Assembly (NCBI GenBank): GCA_028752905.1
Contig: JAQNBH010000022.1
Location: forward strand, 248,001 to 312,000
DNA from: Cladorhizidae sp. MBARI D1340-BT2
Lineage: Eukaryota > Porifera > Demospongiae > Poecilosclerida > Cladorhizidae
Length of the DNA: 64,000 nt
Direction: 5' to 3'
Shown here: positions 12,445-27,200 of the stretch, piece by piece
Position numbering within the stretch: position 1 is the first letter of the stretch
Layout of the letters: each line of letters opens with the position of its first letter
The notes under the pieces: generated by a model
The model's input: only the letters and a program-made list of their open reading frames with translations
What the model was told of the DNA's origin: nothing
Databases searched by the model: none
Position numbers and translations under genes: made by a program

Positions 12445-13352
12445 GCGTTTTCCAGTTGCCAAAGCGGTGGCCTGCCAGTGAAAAACCACTACATTTATTG
12501 ATAATCTGTTGACATGTTGCAGATAAGGGCCTTCTCTATCAGTTGACAAAATCTGGGACTTTGGTCTTGTTAATTAGGGCAGTTATGAATTGTACTCTTA
12601 CTTGATGCTAAACATGTTAGCTTCGTAGATTATCCACACTTCACTGAATAGACTTGATGTATAGCTATTAAGATAGGACTCTCTAAGTGCTCTCTCTTGA
12701 TACCAAACATCCATATATTCTGCACACTTCACTGTAATGGACTTGCAAGATAGGTATCTCTCAGTGTTCTCTATCTTGAGCTAAACATGTTAGCTTCATA
12801 GATTCTCCACACTTCACTGAATAGACTTGATATATAGCTCTAAAGGTAGGCCTCTCTCTGTTCTCTCTCTTGATACCAAACATCCGTATATTCTGCATAC
12901 ATAGAATCACAAGATAGGTTTCTCTATGTGTTCTCTATCTTGATGCTAAACAGGTTAGCTTCATAGATTCTCCACACTTCACTGTATAAACTTGATATAT
13001 AGCTATTAAGATAGGTCTCTCCCTGTGCTCTCTGTTGATATCAAACATCCATAATATTCTGCACACTTCACTGTAATGGACTTGATATGATTCGAATGAT
13101 AGGTTTCATTATGTGTTCTCTATCTTGATATTTGCCCTAATTTGGTCTATATGTTTCTCATTTCCCCCCCAAAAATCTTGTTATTTTGCCGTAAAGCTCA
13201 TAACGTTTCTACACTTTACCCAAAAAAGATAATTTTTATATCACCGGATAGCCCTTCTAATTATCTGTCTTTTGTACGTGCCAAAATTTTGAGTACTCTA
13301 AGTATTAGCAAGTTATGGTGATTTGAAGTGGTAAGGTTTGCGATCTTTCCTG
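12445..13352 (+). repeat. Standard satellite unit
   Basis: A 908-bp unit of ordinary type between the deleted unit and the tetramer block. It has the T3C7A5 junction form and a cataacgtttctac ending. Nothing else is seen. Confidence 0.85.
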
Positions 13353-16300
13353 GCGTTTTCCAGTTGCCAAAGCGGTGGCCTGCCAGTGAAAAACCACTAC
13401 ATTTATTGATAATCTGTTGACATGTTGCAGATAAGGGCCTTCTCTATCAGTTGACAAAATCTGGGACTTTGGTCTTGTTAATTAGGGCAGTTATGAATTG
13501 TACTCTTACTTGATGCTAAATATGTTAGCTTCGTAGATTATCCACACTTCACTGAATAGACTTGATGTATAGCTATTAAGATAGGACTCTCTAAGTGCTC
13601 TCTCTTGATACCAAACATCCATATATTCTGCACACTTCACTGTAATGGACTTGCAAGATAGGTATCTCTCAGTGTTCTCTATCTTGAGCTAAACATGTTA
13701 GCTTCATAGATTCTCCACACTTCACTGAATAGACTTGATATATAGCTCTAAAGGTAGGCCTCTCTCTGTTCTCTCTCTTGATACCAAACATCCGTATATT
13801 CTGCATACATAGAATCACAAGATAGGTTTCTCTATGTGTTCTCTATCTTGATGCTAAACAGGTTAGCTTCATAGATTCTCCACACTTCACTGTATAAACT
13901 TGATATATAGCCATTAAGATAGGTCTCTCCCTGTGCTCTCTGTTGATATCAAACATCCATAATATTCTGCACACTTCACTGTAATGGACTTGATATGATT
14001 CGAATGATAGGTTTCATTATGTGTTCTCTATCTTGATATTTGCCCTAATTTGGTCTATATGTTTCTCATTTTCCCCCCAAAAATCTTGTTATTTTGCCGT
14101 AAAGCTCATAACTTTTCTACACTTTACCCAAAAAAGATAATTTTTATATTACCGGATAGCCCTTCTAATTATCTGTCTTTTATACGTGCCAAAATTTTAA
14201 GTACTCTAAGTATTAGCAAGTTATGGTGATTTGAAGTGGTAAGGTTTGCGATCTTTCCTGGCGTTTTCCAGTTGCCAAAGCGGTGGCCTGCCAGTGAAAA
14301 ACCACTACATTTATTGATAATCTGTTGACATGTTGCAGATAAGGGCCTTCTCTATCAGTTGACAAAATCTGGGACTTTGGTCTTGTTAATTAGGGCAGTT
14401 ATGAATTGTACTCTTACTTGATGCTAAACATGTTAGCTTCGTAGATTATCCACACTTCACTGAATAGACTTGATGTATAGCTATTAAGATAGGACTCTCT
14501 AAGTGCTCTCTCTTGATACCAAACATCCATATATTCTGCACACTTCACTGTAATGGACTTGCAAGATAGGTATCTCTCAGTGTTCTCTATCTTGAGCTAA
14601 ACATGTTAGATTCATAGATTCTCCACACTTCACTGAATAGACTTGATATATAGCTCTAAAGGTAGGCCTCTCTCTGTTCTCTCTCTTGATACCAAATATC
14701 CGTATATTCTGCATACATAGAATCACAAGATAGGTTTCTCTATGTGTTCTCTATCTTGATGCTAAACAGGTTAGCTTCATAGATTCTCCACACTTCACTG
14801 TATAAACTTGATATATAGCTATTAAGATAGGTCTCTCCCTGTGCTCTCTGTTGATATCAAACATCCATAATATTCTGCACACTTCACTGTAATGGACTTG
14901 ATATGATTCGAATGATAGGTTTCATTATGTGTTCTCTATCTTGATATTTGCCCTAATTTGGTCTATATGTTTCTCATTTTCCCCCCAAAAATCTTGTTAT
15001 TTTGCCGTAAAGCTCATAACTTTTCTACACTTTACCCAAAAAAGATAATTTTTATATCACCGGATAGCCCTTCTAATTATCTGTCTTTTGTACGTGCCAA
15101 AATATTGAGTACTCTAAGTATTAGCAAGTTATGGTGATTTGAAGTGGTAAGGTTTGCGATCTTTCCTGGCGTTTTCCAGTTGCCAAAGCGGTGGCCTGCC
15201 AGTGAAAAACCACTACATTTATTGATAATCTGTTGACATGTTGCAGATAAGGGCCTTCTCTATCAGTTGACAAAATCTGGGACTTTGGTCTTGTTAATTA
15301 GGGCAGTTATGAATTGTACTCTTACTTGATGCTAAACATGTTAGCTTCGTAGATTATCCACACTTCACTGAATAGACTTGATGTATAGCTATTAAGATAG
15401 GACTCTCTAAGTGCTCTCTCTTGATACCAAACATCCATATATTCTGCACACTTCACTGTAATGGACTTGCAAGATAGGTATCTCTCAGTGTTCTCTATCT
15501 TGAGCTAAACATGTTAGCTTCATAGATTCTCCACACTTCACTGAATAGACTTGATATATAGCTCTAAAGGTAGGCCTCTCTCTGTTCTCTCTCTTGATAC
15601 CAAACATCCGTATATTCTGCATACATAGAATCACAAGATAGGTTTCTCTATGTGTTCTCTATCTTGATGCTAAACAGGTTAGCTTCATAGATTCTCCACA
15701 CTTCACTGTATAAACTTGATATATAGCTATTAAGATAGGTCTCTCCCTGTGCTCTCTGTTGATATCAAACATCCATAATATTCTGCACACTTCACTGTAA
15801 TGGACTTGATATGATTCGAATGATAGGTTTCATTATGTGTTCTCTATCTTGATATTTGCCCTAATTGGGTCTATATGTTTCTAATTTTCCCCCCAAAAAT
15901 CTTGTTATTTTGCCGTAAAGCTCATAACTTTTCTACACTTTACCCCCAAAAGATAATTTTTATATCACAAGATAGCCCTTCTAATTATCTGTCTTTTGTA
16001 CGTGCCAAAATTTTGAGTACTCTAAGTATTAGCAAGTTATGGTGATTTGAAGTGGTAAGGTTTGCGATCTTTCCTGGCGTTTTCCAGTTGCCAAAGCGGT
16101 GGCCTGCCAGTGAAAAACCACTACATTTATTGATAATCTGTTGACATGTTGCAGATAAGGGCCTTCTCTATCAGTTGACAAAATCTGGGACTTTGGTCTT
16201 GTTAATTAGGGCAGTTATGAATTGTACTCTTACTTGATGCTAAACATGTTAGCTTCGTAGATTATCCACACTTCACTGAATAGACTTGATGTATAGCTAT

Positions 16301-19300
16301 TAAGATAGGACTCTCTAAGTGCTCTCTCTTGATACCAAACATCCATATATTCTGCACACTTCACTGTAATGGACTTGCAAGATAGGTATCTCTCAGTGTT
16401 CTCTATCTTGAGCTAAACATGTTAGCTTCATAGATTCTCCACACTTCACTGAATAGACTTGATATATAGCTCTAAAGGTAGGCCTCTCTCTGTTCTCTCT
16501 CTTGATATCAAACATCCGTATATTCTGCATACATAGAATCACAAGATAGGTTTCTCTATGTGTTCTCTATCTTGATGCTAAACAGGTTAGCTTCATAGAT
16601 TCTCCACACTTCACTGTATAAACTTGATATATAGCTATTAAGATAGGTCTCTCCCTGTGCTCTCTGTTGATATCAAACATCCATAATATTCTGCACACTT
16701 CACTGTAATGGACTTGATATGATTCGAATGATAGGTTTCATTATGTGTTCTCTATCTTGATATTTGCCCTAATTTGGTCTATATGTTTCTCATTTCCCCC
16801 CCAAAAATCTTGTTATTTTGCCGTAAAGCTCATAACTTTTCTACACTTTACCCCAAAAAGAAAATTTTTATATCACCGGATAGCCCTTCTAATTATCTGT
16901 CTTTTGTACGTGCCAAAATTTTGAGTACTCTAAGCATTACCAAGTTATGGTGATTTGAAGTGGTAAGGTTTGCGATCTTTCCTGGCGTTTTCCAGTTGCC
17001 AAAGCGGTGGCCTGCCAGTGAAAAACCACTACATTTATTGATAATCTGTTGATATGTTGCAGATAAGGGCCTTCTCTATCAGTTGACAAACTCTGGGACT
17101 TTGGTCTTGTTAATTAGGGCAGTTATGAATTGTACTCTTACTTGATGCTAAACATGTTAGCTTCGTAGATTATCCACACTTCACTGAATAGACTTGATGT
17201 ATAGCTATTAAGATAGGACTCTCTAAGTGCTCTCTCTTGATACCAAACATCCATATATTCTGCATACTTCACTGTAATGGACTTGCAAGATAGGTATCTC
17301 TCAGTGTTCTCTATCTTGAGCTAAACATGTTAGCTTCATAGATTCTCCACACTTCACTGAATAGACTTGATATATAGCTCTAAAGGTAGGCCTCTCTCTG
17401 TTCTCTCTCTTGATACCAAACATCCGTATATTCTGCATACATAGAATCACAAGATAGGTTTCTCTATGTGTTCTCTATCTTGATGCTAAACAGGTTAGCT
17501 TCATAGATTCTCCACACTTCACTGTATAAACTTGATATATAGCCATTAAGATAGGTCTCTCCCTGTGCTCTCTGTTGATATCAAACATCCATAATATTCT
17601 GCACACTTCACTGTAATGGACTTGATATGATTCGAATGATAGGTTTCATTATGTGTTCTCTATCTTGATATTTGCCCTAATTTGGTCTATATGTTTCTCA
17701 TTTTCCCCCCAAAAATCTTGTTATTTTGCCGTAAAGCTCATAACTTTTCTACACTTTACCCAAAAAAGATAATTTTTATATTACCGGATAGCCCTTCTAA
17801 TTATCTGTCTTTTATACGTGCCAAAATTTTAAGTACTCTAAGTATTAGCAAGTTATGGTGATTTGAAGTGGTAAGGTTTGCGATCTTTCCTGGCGTTTTC
17901 CAGTTGCCAAAGCGGTGGCCTGCCAGTGAAAAACCACTACATTTATTGATAATCTGTTGACATGTTGCAGATAAGGGCCTTCTCTATCAGTTGACAAAAT
18001 CTGGGACTTTGGTCTTGTTAATTAGGGCAGTTATGAATTGTACTCTTACTTGATGCTAAACATGTTAGCTTCGTAGATTATCCACACTTCACTGAATAGA
18101 CTTGATGTATAGCTATTAAGATAGGACTCTCTAAGTGCTCTCTCTTGATACCAAACATCCATATATTCTGCACACTTCACTGTAATGGACTTGCAAGATA
18201 GGTATCTCTCAGTGTTCTCTATCTTGAGCTAAACATGTTAGATTCATAGATTCTCCACACTTCACTGAATAGACTTGATATATAGCTCTAAAGGTAGGCC
18301 TCTCTCTGTTCTCTCTCTTGATACCAAATATCCGTATATTCTGCATACATAGAATCACAAGATAGGTTTCTCTATGTGTTCTCTATCTTGATGCTAAACA
18401 GGTTAGCTTCATAGATTCTCCACACTTCACTGTATAAACTTGATATATAGCTATTAAGATAGGTCTCTCCCTGTGCTCTCTGTTGATATCAAACATCCAT
18501 AATATTCTGCACACTTCACTGTAATGGACTTGATATGATTCGAATGATAGGTTTCATTATGTGTTCTCTATCTTGATATTTGCCCTAATTTGGTCTATAT
18601 GTTTCTCATTTTCCCCCCAAAAATCTTGTTATTTTGCCGTAAAGCTCATAACTTTTCTACACTTTACCCAAAAAAGATAATTTTTATATCACCGGATAGC
18701 CCTTCTAATTATCTGTCTTTTGTACGTGCCAAAATATTGAGTACTCTAAGTATTAGCAAGTTATGGTGATTTGAAGTGGTAAGGTTTGCGATCTTTCCTG
18801 GCGTTTTCCAGTTGCCAAAGCGGTGGCCTGCCAGTGAAAAACCACTACATTTATTGATAATCTGTTGACATGTTGCAGATAAGGGCCTTCTCTATCAGTT
18901 GACAAAATCTGGGACTTTGGTCTTGTTAATTAGGGCAGTTATGAATTGTACTCTTACTTGATGCTAAACATGTTAGCTTCGTAGATTATCCACACTTCAC
19001 TGAATAGACTTGATGTATAGCTATTAAGATAGGACTCTCTAAGTGCTCTCTCTTGATACCAAACATCCATATATTCTGCACACTTCACTGTAATGGACTT
19101 GCAAGATAGGTATCTCTCAGTGTTCTCTATCTTGAGCTAAACATGTTAGCTTCATAGATTCTCCACACTTCACTGAATAGACTTGATATATAGCTCTAAA
19201 GGTAGGCCTCTCTCTGTTCTCTCTCTTGATACCAAACATCCGTATATTCTGCATACATAGAATCACAAGATAGGTTTCTCTATGTGTTCTCTATCTTGAT

Positions 19301-20616
19301 GCTAAACAGGTTAGCTTCATAGATTCTCCACACTTCACTGTATAAACTTGATATATAGCTATTAAGATAGGTCTCTCCCTGTGCTCTCTGTTGATATCAA
19401 ACATCCATAATATTCTGCACACTTCACTGTAATGGACTTGATATGATTCGAATGATAGGTTTCATTATGTGTTCTCTATCTTGATATTTGCCCTAATTGG
19501 GTCTATATGTTTCTAATTTTCCCCCCAAAAATCTTGTTATTTTGCCGTAAAGCTCATAACTTTTCTACACTTTACCCCCAAAAGATAATTTTTATATCAC
19601 AAGATAGCCCTTCTAATTATCTGTCTTTTGTACGTGCCAAAATTTTGAGTACTCTAAGTATTAGCAAGTTATGGTGATTTGAAGTGGTAAGGTTTGCGAT
19701 CTTTCCTGGCGTTTTCCAGTTGCCAAAGCGGTGGCCTGCCAGTGAAAAACCACTACATTTATTGATAATCTGTTGACATGTTGCAGATAAGGGCCTTCTC
19801 TATCAGTTGACAAAATCTGGGACTTTGGTCTTGTTAATTAGGGCAGTTATGAATTGTACTCTTACTTGATGCTAAACATGTTAGCTTCGTAGATTATCCA
19901 CACTTCACTGAATAGACTTGATGTATAGCTATTAAGATAGGACTCTCTAAGTGCTCTCTCTTGATACCAAACATCCATATATTCTGCACACTTCACTGTA
20001 ATGGACTTGCAAGATAGGTATCTCTCAGTGTTCTCTATCTTGAGCTAAACATGTTAGCTTCATAGATTCTCCACACTTCACTGAATAGACTTGATATATA
20101 GCTCTAAAGGTAGGCCTCTCTCTGTTCTCTCTCTTGATATCAAACATCCGTATATTCTGCATACATAGAATCACAAGATAGGTTTCTCTATGTGTTCTCT
20201 ATCTTGATGCTAAACAGGTTAGCTTCATAGATTCTCCACACTTCACTGTATAAACTTGATATATAGCTATTAAGATAGGTCTCTCCCTGTGCTCTCTGTT
20301 GATATCAAACATCCATAATATTCTGCACACTTCACTGTAATGGACTTGATATGATTCGAATGATAGGTTTCATTATGTGTTCTCTATCTTGATATTTGCC
20401 CTAATTTGGTCTATATGTTTCTCATTTTCCCCCCAAAAATCTTGTTATTTTGCCGTAAAGCTCATAACTTTTCTACACTTTACCCCAAAAAGAAAATTTT
20501 TATATCACCGGATAGCCCTTCTAATTATCTGTCTTTTGTACGTGCCAAAATTTTGAGTACTCTAAGCATTACCAAGTTATGGTGATTTGAAGTGGTAAGG
20601 TTTGCGATCTTTCCTG
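13353..20616 (+). repeat. Higher-order repeat: tetramer of 3632 bp, two copies
   Basis: Units at 13353, 14261, 15169 and 16077 recur at 16985, 17893, 18801 and 19709 (shift 3632). Member-specific variants repeat in order. Member 1 has tatagccattaag, atattaccgg, cttttatacgtg and attttaagtac. Member 2 has catgttagattc, accaaatatccg and aatattgagtac. Member 3 has ctaattgggtc, ttctaattttcc and tcacaagatag. Member 4 has gatatcaaacatccgt, aagaaaatttt and gcattaccaag. The start of member 1 differs between copies (gatatgttgc and ctgcatacttc only in the second), so the duplication boundary lies inside that unit. Confidence 0.9.
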
Positions 20617-23600
20617 GCGTTTTCCAGTTGCCAAAGCGGTGGCCTGCCAGTGAAAAACCACTACATTTATTGATAATCTGTTGATATGTTGCAGATAAGG
20701 GCCTTCTCTATCAGTTGACAAACTCTGGGACTTTGGTCTTGTTAATTAGGGCAGTTATGAATTGTACTCTTACTTGATGCTAAACATGTTAGCTTCGTAG
20801 ATTATCCACACTTCACTGAATAGACTTGATGTATAGCTATTAAGATAGGACTCTCTAAGTGCTCTCTCTTGATACCAAACATCCATATATTCTGCATACT
20901 TCACTGTAATGGACTTGCAAGATAGGTATCTCTCAGTGTTCTCTATCTTGAGCTAAACATGTTAGCTTCATAGATTCTCCACACTTCACTGAATAGACTT
21001 GATATATAGCTCTAAAGGTAGGCCTCTCTCTGTTCTCTCTCTTGATACCAAACATCCGTATATTCTGCATACATAGAATCACAAGATAGGTTTCTCTATG
21101 TGTTCCCTATCTTGATGCTAAACAGGTTAGCTTCATAGATTCTCCACACTTCACTGTATAAACTTTATATATAGCTATTAAGATAGGTCTCTCCCTGTGC
21201 TCTCTGTTGATATCAAACATCCATAATATTCTGCACACTTCACTGTAATGGACTTGATATGATTCGAATGATAGGTTTCATTATGTGTTCTCTATCTTGA
21301 TATTTGCCCTAATTTGGTCTATATGTTTCTCATTTTCCCCCCAAAAATCTTGTTATTTTGCCGTAAAGCTCATAACTTTTCTACACTTTACCCCAAAAAG
21401 AAAATTTTTATATCACCGGATAGCCCTTCTAATTATCTGTCTTTTGTACGTGCCAAAATTTTGAGTACTCTAAGCATTACCAAGTTATGGTGATTTGAAG
21501 TGGTAAGGTTTGCGATCTTTCCTGGCGTTTTCCAGTTGCCAAAGCGGTGGCCTGCCAGTGAAAAACCACTACATTTATTGATAATCTGTTGATATGTTGC
21601 AGATAAGGGCCTTCTCTATCAGTTGACAAAATCTGGGACTTTGGTCTTGTTAATTAGGGCAGTTATGAATTATACTCTTACTTGATGCTAAACATGTTAG
21701 CTTCGTAGATTATCCACACTTCACTGAATAGACTTGATGTATAGCTATTAAGATAGGACTCTCTAAGTGCTCTCTCTTGATACCAAACATCCATATATTC
21801 TGCACACTTCACTGTAATGGACTTGCAAGATAGGTATCTCTCAGTGTTCTCTATCTTGAGCTAAACATGTTAGCTTCATAGATTCTCCACACTTCACTGA
21901 ATAGACTTGATATATAGCTCTAAAGGTAGGCCTCTCTCTGTTCTCTCTCTTGATACCAAACATCCGTATATTCTGCATACATAGAATCACAAGATAGGTT
22001 TCTCTATGTGTTCCCTATCTTGATGCTAAACAGGTTAGCTTCATAGATTCTCCACACTTCACTGTATAAACTTTATATATAGCTATTAAGATAGGTCTCT
22101 CCCTGTGCTCTCTGTTGATATCAAACATCCATAATATTCTGCACACTTCACTGTAATGGACTTGATATGATTCGAATGATAGGTTTCATTATGTGTTCTC
22201 TATCTTGATATTTGCCCTAATTTGGTCTATATGTTTCTCATTTTCCCCCCAAAAATCTTGTTATTTTGCCGTAAAGCTCATAACTTTTCTACACTTTACC
22301 CCAAAAAGAAAATTTTTATATCACCGGATAGCCCTTCTAATTATCTGTCTTTTGTACGTGCCAAAATTTTGAGTACTCTAAGCATTACCAAGTTATGGTG
22401 ATTTGAAGTGGTAAGGTTTGCGATCTTTCCTGGCGTTTTCCAGTTGCCAAAGCGGTGGCCTGCCAGTGAAAAACCACTACATTTATTGATAATCTGTTGA
22501 TATGTTGCAGATAAGGGCCTTCTCTATCAGTTGACAAACTCTGGGACTTTGGTCTTGTTAATTAGGGCAGTTATGAATTGTACTCTTACTTGATGCTAAA
22601 CATGTTAGCTTCGTAGATTATCCACACTTCACTGAATAGACTTGATGTATAGCTATTAAGATAGGACTCTCTAAGTGCTCTCTCTTGATACCAAACATCC
22701 ATATATTCTGCATACTTCACTGTAATGGACTTGCAAGATAGGTATCTCTCAGTGTTCTCTATCTTGAGCTAAACATGTTAGCTTCATAGATTCTCCACAC
22801 TTCACTGAATAGACTTGATATATAGCTCTAAAGGTAGGCCTCTCTCTGTTCTCTCTCTTGATACCAAACATCCGTATATTCTGCATACATAGAATCACAA
22901 GATAGGTTTCTCTATGTGTTCCCTATCTTGATGCTAAACAGGTTAGCTTCATAGATTCTCCACACTTCACTGTATAAACTTTATATATAGCTATTAAGAT
23001 AGGTCTCTCCCTGTGCTCTCTGTTGATATCAAACATCCATAATATTCTGCACACTTCACTGTAATGGACTTGATATGATTCGAATGATAGGTTTCATTAT
23101 GTGTTCTCTATCTTGATATTTGCCCTAATTTGGTCTATATGTTTCTCATTTTCCCCCCAAAAATCTTGTTATTTTGCCGTAAAGCTCATAACTTTTCTAC
23201 ACTTTACCCCAAAAAGAAATTTTTTATATCACCGGATAGCCCTTCTAATTATCTGTCTTTTGTACGTGCCAAAATTTTGAGTACTCTAAGCATTACCAAG
23301 TTATGGTGATTTGAAGTGGTAAGGTTTGCGATCTTTCCTGGCGTTTTCCAGTTGCCAAAGCGGTGGCCTGCCAGTGAAAAACCACTACATTTATTGATAA
23401 TCTGTTGATATGTTGCAGATAAGGGCCTTCTCTATCAGTTGACAAACTCTGGGACTTTGGTCTTGTTAATTAGGGCAGTTATGAATTGTACTCTTACTTG
23501 ATGCTAAACATGTTAGCTTCGTAGATTATCCACACTTCACTGAATAGACTTGATGTATAGCTATTAAGATAGGACTCTCTAAGTGCTCTCTCTTGATACC

Positions 23601-24247
23601 AAACATCCATATATTCTGCATACTTCACTGTAATGGACTTGCAAGATAGGTATCTCTCAGTGTTCTCTATCTTGAGCTAAACATGTTAGCTTCATAGATT
23701 CTCCACACTTCACTGAATAGACTTGATATATAGCTCTAAAGGTAGGCCTCTCTCTGTTCTCTCTCTTGATACCAAACATCCGTATATTCTGCATACATAG
23801 AATCACAAGATAGGTTTCTCTATGTGTTCTCTATCTTGATGTTAAACAGGTTAGCTTCATAGATTCTCCACACTTCACTGTATAAACTTGATATATAGCT
23901 ATTAAGATAGGTCTCTCCCTGTGCTCTCTGTTGATATCAAACATCCATAATATTCTGCACACTTCACTGTAATGGACTTGATATGATTCGAATGATAGGT
24001 TTCATTATGTGTTCTCTATCTTGATATTTGACCTAATTTGGTCTATATGTTTCTCATTTCCCCCCCAAAAATCTTGTTATTTTGCCGTAAAGCTCATAAC
24101 GTTTCTACACTTTACCCAAAAAAGATAATTTTTATATCACCGGATAGCCCTTCTAATTATCTGTCTTTTGTACGTGCCAAAATTTTGAGTACTCTAAGTA
24201 TTAGCAAGTTATGGTGATTTGAAGTGTAAGGTTTGCGATCTTTCCTG
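20617..24247 (+). repeat. Run of very similar single satellite units
   Basis: Units at 20617, 21525 and 22433 share gttccctatc, aactttatatatag, aagaaa-type A runs and gcattaccaag. They look like a monomer amplified from the last type of the tetramer block. The unit at 23341 (907 bp) shares the gatatgttgc start but returns to standard downstream, with private variants gatgttaaac and ttgacctaattt. Confidence 0.8.
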
Positions 24248-27200
24248 GCGTTTTCCAGTTGCCAAAGCGGTGGCCTGCCAGTGAAAAACCACTACATTTA
24301 TTGATAATCTGTTGACATGTTGCAGATAAGGGCCTTCTCTATCAGTTGACAAAATCTGGGACTTTGGTCTTGTTAATTAGGGCAGTTATGAATTGTACTC
24401 TTACTTGATGCTAAACATGTTAGCTTCGTAGATTATCCACACTTCACTGAATAGACTTGATGTATAGCTATTAAGATAGGACTCTCTAAGTGCTCTCTCT
24501 TGATACCAAACATCCATATATTCTGCACACTTCACTGTAATGGACTTGCAAGATAGGTATCTCTCAGTGTTCTCTATCTTGAGCTAAACATGTTAGCTTC
24601 ATAGATTCTCCACACTTCACTGAATAGACTTGATATATAGCTCTAAAGGTAGGCCTCTCTCTGTTCTCTCTCTTGATACCAAACATCCGTATATTCTGCA
24701 TACATAGAATCACAAGATAGGTTTCTCTATGTGTTCCCTATCTTGATGCTAAACAGGTTAGCTTCATAGATTCTCCACACTTCACTGTATAAACTTGATA
24801 TATAGCTATTAAGATAGGTCTCTCCCTGTGCTCTCTGTTGATATCAAACATCCATAATATTCTGCACACTTCACTGTAATGGACTTGATATGATTCGAAT
24901 GATAGGTTTCATTATGTGTTCTCTATCTTGATATTTGCCCTAATTTGGTCTATATGTTTCTCATTTCCCCCCCAAAAATCTTGTTATTTTGCCGTAAGCT
25001 CATAACTTTTCTACACTTTACCCAAAAAAGATAATTTTTATATCACCGGATAGCCCTTCTAATTATCTGTCTTTTGTACGTGCCAAAATATTGAGTACTC
25101 TAAGTATTAGCAAGTTATGATGATTTGAAGTGGTAAGGTTTGCGATCTTTCCTGGCGTTTTCCAGTTGCCAAAGCGGTGGCCTGCCAGTGAAAAACCACT
25201 ACATTTATTGATAATCTGTTGACATGTTGCAGATAAGGGCCTTCTCTATCAGTTGACAAAATCTGGGACTTTGGTCTTGTTAATTAGGGCAGTTATGAAT
25301 TGTACTCTTACTTGATGCTAAACATGTTAGCTTCGTAGATTATCCACACTTCACTGAATAGACTTGATGTATAGCTATTAAGATAGGACTCTCTAAGTGC
25401 TCTCTCTTGATACCAAACATCCATATATTCTGCACACTTCACTGTAATGGACTTGCAAGATAGGTATCTCTCAGTGTTCTCTATCTTGAGCTAAATATGT
25501 TAGCTTCATAGATTCTCCACACTTCACTGAATAGACTTGATATATAGCTCTAAAGGTAGGCCTCTCTCTGTTCTCTCTCTTGATACCAAACATCCGTATA
25601 TTCTGCATACATAGAATCACAAGATAGGTTTCTCTATGTGTTCTCTATCTTGATGCTAAACAGGTTAGCTTCATAGATTCTCCACACTTCACTGTATAAA
25701 CTTGATATATAGCTATTAAGATAGGTCTCTCCCTGTGCTCTCTGTTGATATCAAACATCCATAATATTCTGCACACTTCACTGTAATGGACTTGATATGA
25801 TTCGAATGATAGGTTTCATTATGTGTTCTCTATCTTGATATCTGCCCTAATTTGGTCTATATGTTTCTCATTTTCCCCCCAAAAATCTTGTTATTTTGCC
25901 GTAAAGCTCATAACTTTTCTATACTTTACCCAAAAAAGATAATTTTTATATCACCAGATAGCCCTTCTAATTATCTGTCTTTTGTACGTGCCAAAAATTT
26001 GAGTACTCTAAGTTTTAGCAAGTTATGGTGATTTGAAGTGGTAAGGTTTGCGATCTTTCCTGGCGTTTTCCAGTTGCCAAAGCGGTGGCCTGCCAGTGAA
26101 AAACCACTACATTTATTGATAATCTGTTGACATGTTGCAGATAAGGGCCTTCTCTATCAGTTGACAAAATCTGGGACTTTGGTCTTGTTAATTAGGGCAG
26201 TTATGAATTGTACTCTTACTTGATGCTAAACATGTTAGCTTCGTAGATTATCCACACTTCACTGAATATACTTGATGTATAGCTATTAAGATAGGACTCT
26301 CTAAGTGCTCTCTCTTGATACCAAACATCCATATATTCTGCACACTTCACTGTAATGGACTTGCAAGATAGGTATCTCTCAGTGTTCTCTATCTTGAGCT
26401 AAACATGTTAGCTTCATAGATTCTCCACACTTCACTGAATAGACTTGATATATAGCTCTAAAGGTAGGCCTCTCTCTGTTCTCTCTCTTGATACCAAACA
26501 TCCGTATATTCTGCATACATAGAATCACAAGATAGGTTTCTCTATGTGTTCCCTATCTTGATGCTAAACAGATTAGCTTCATAGATTCTCCACACTTCAC
26601 TGTATAAACTTGATATATAGCTATTAAGATAGGTCTCTCCCTGTGCTCTCTGTTGATATCAAACATCCATAATATTCTGCACACTTCACTGTAATGGACT
26701 TGATATGATTCGAATGATAGGTTTCATTATGTGTTCTCTATCTTGATATTTGCCCTAATTTGGTCTATATGTTTCTCATTTTCCCCCCCAAAATCTTGTT
26801 ATTTTGCCGTAAAGCTCATAACTTTTCTACACTTTACTCAAAAAAGATAATTTTTATATCACCGGATAGCCCTTCTAATTATCTGTCTTTTGTACGTGCC
26901 AAAATTTTGAGTACTCTAAGTATTAGCAAGTTATGGTGATTTGAAGTGGTAAAGTTTGCGATCTTTCCTGGCGTTTTCCAGTTGCCAAAGCGGTGGCCTG
27001 CCAGTGAAAAACCACTACATTTATTGATAATCTGTTGACATGTTGCAGATAAGGGCCTTCTCTATCAGTTGACAAAATCTGGGACTTTGGTCTTGTTAAT
27101 TAGGGCAGTTATGAATTATACTCTTACTTGATGCTAAACATGTTAGCTTCGTAGATTATCCACACTTCACTGAATAGACTTGATGTATAGCTATTAAGAT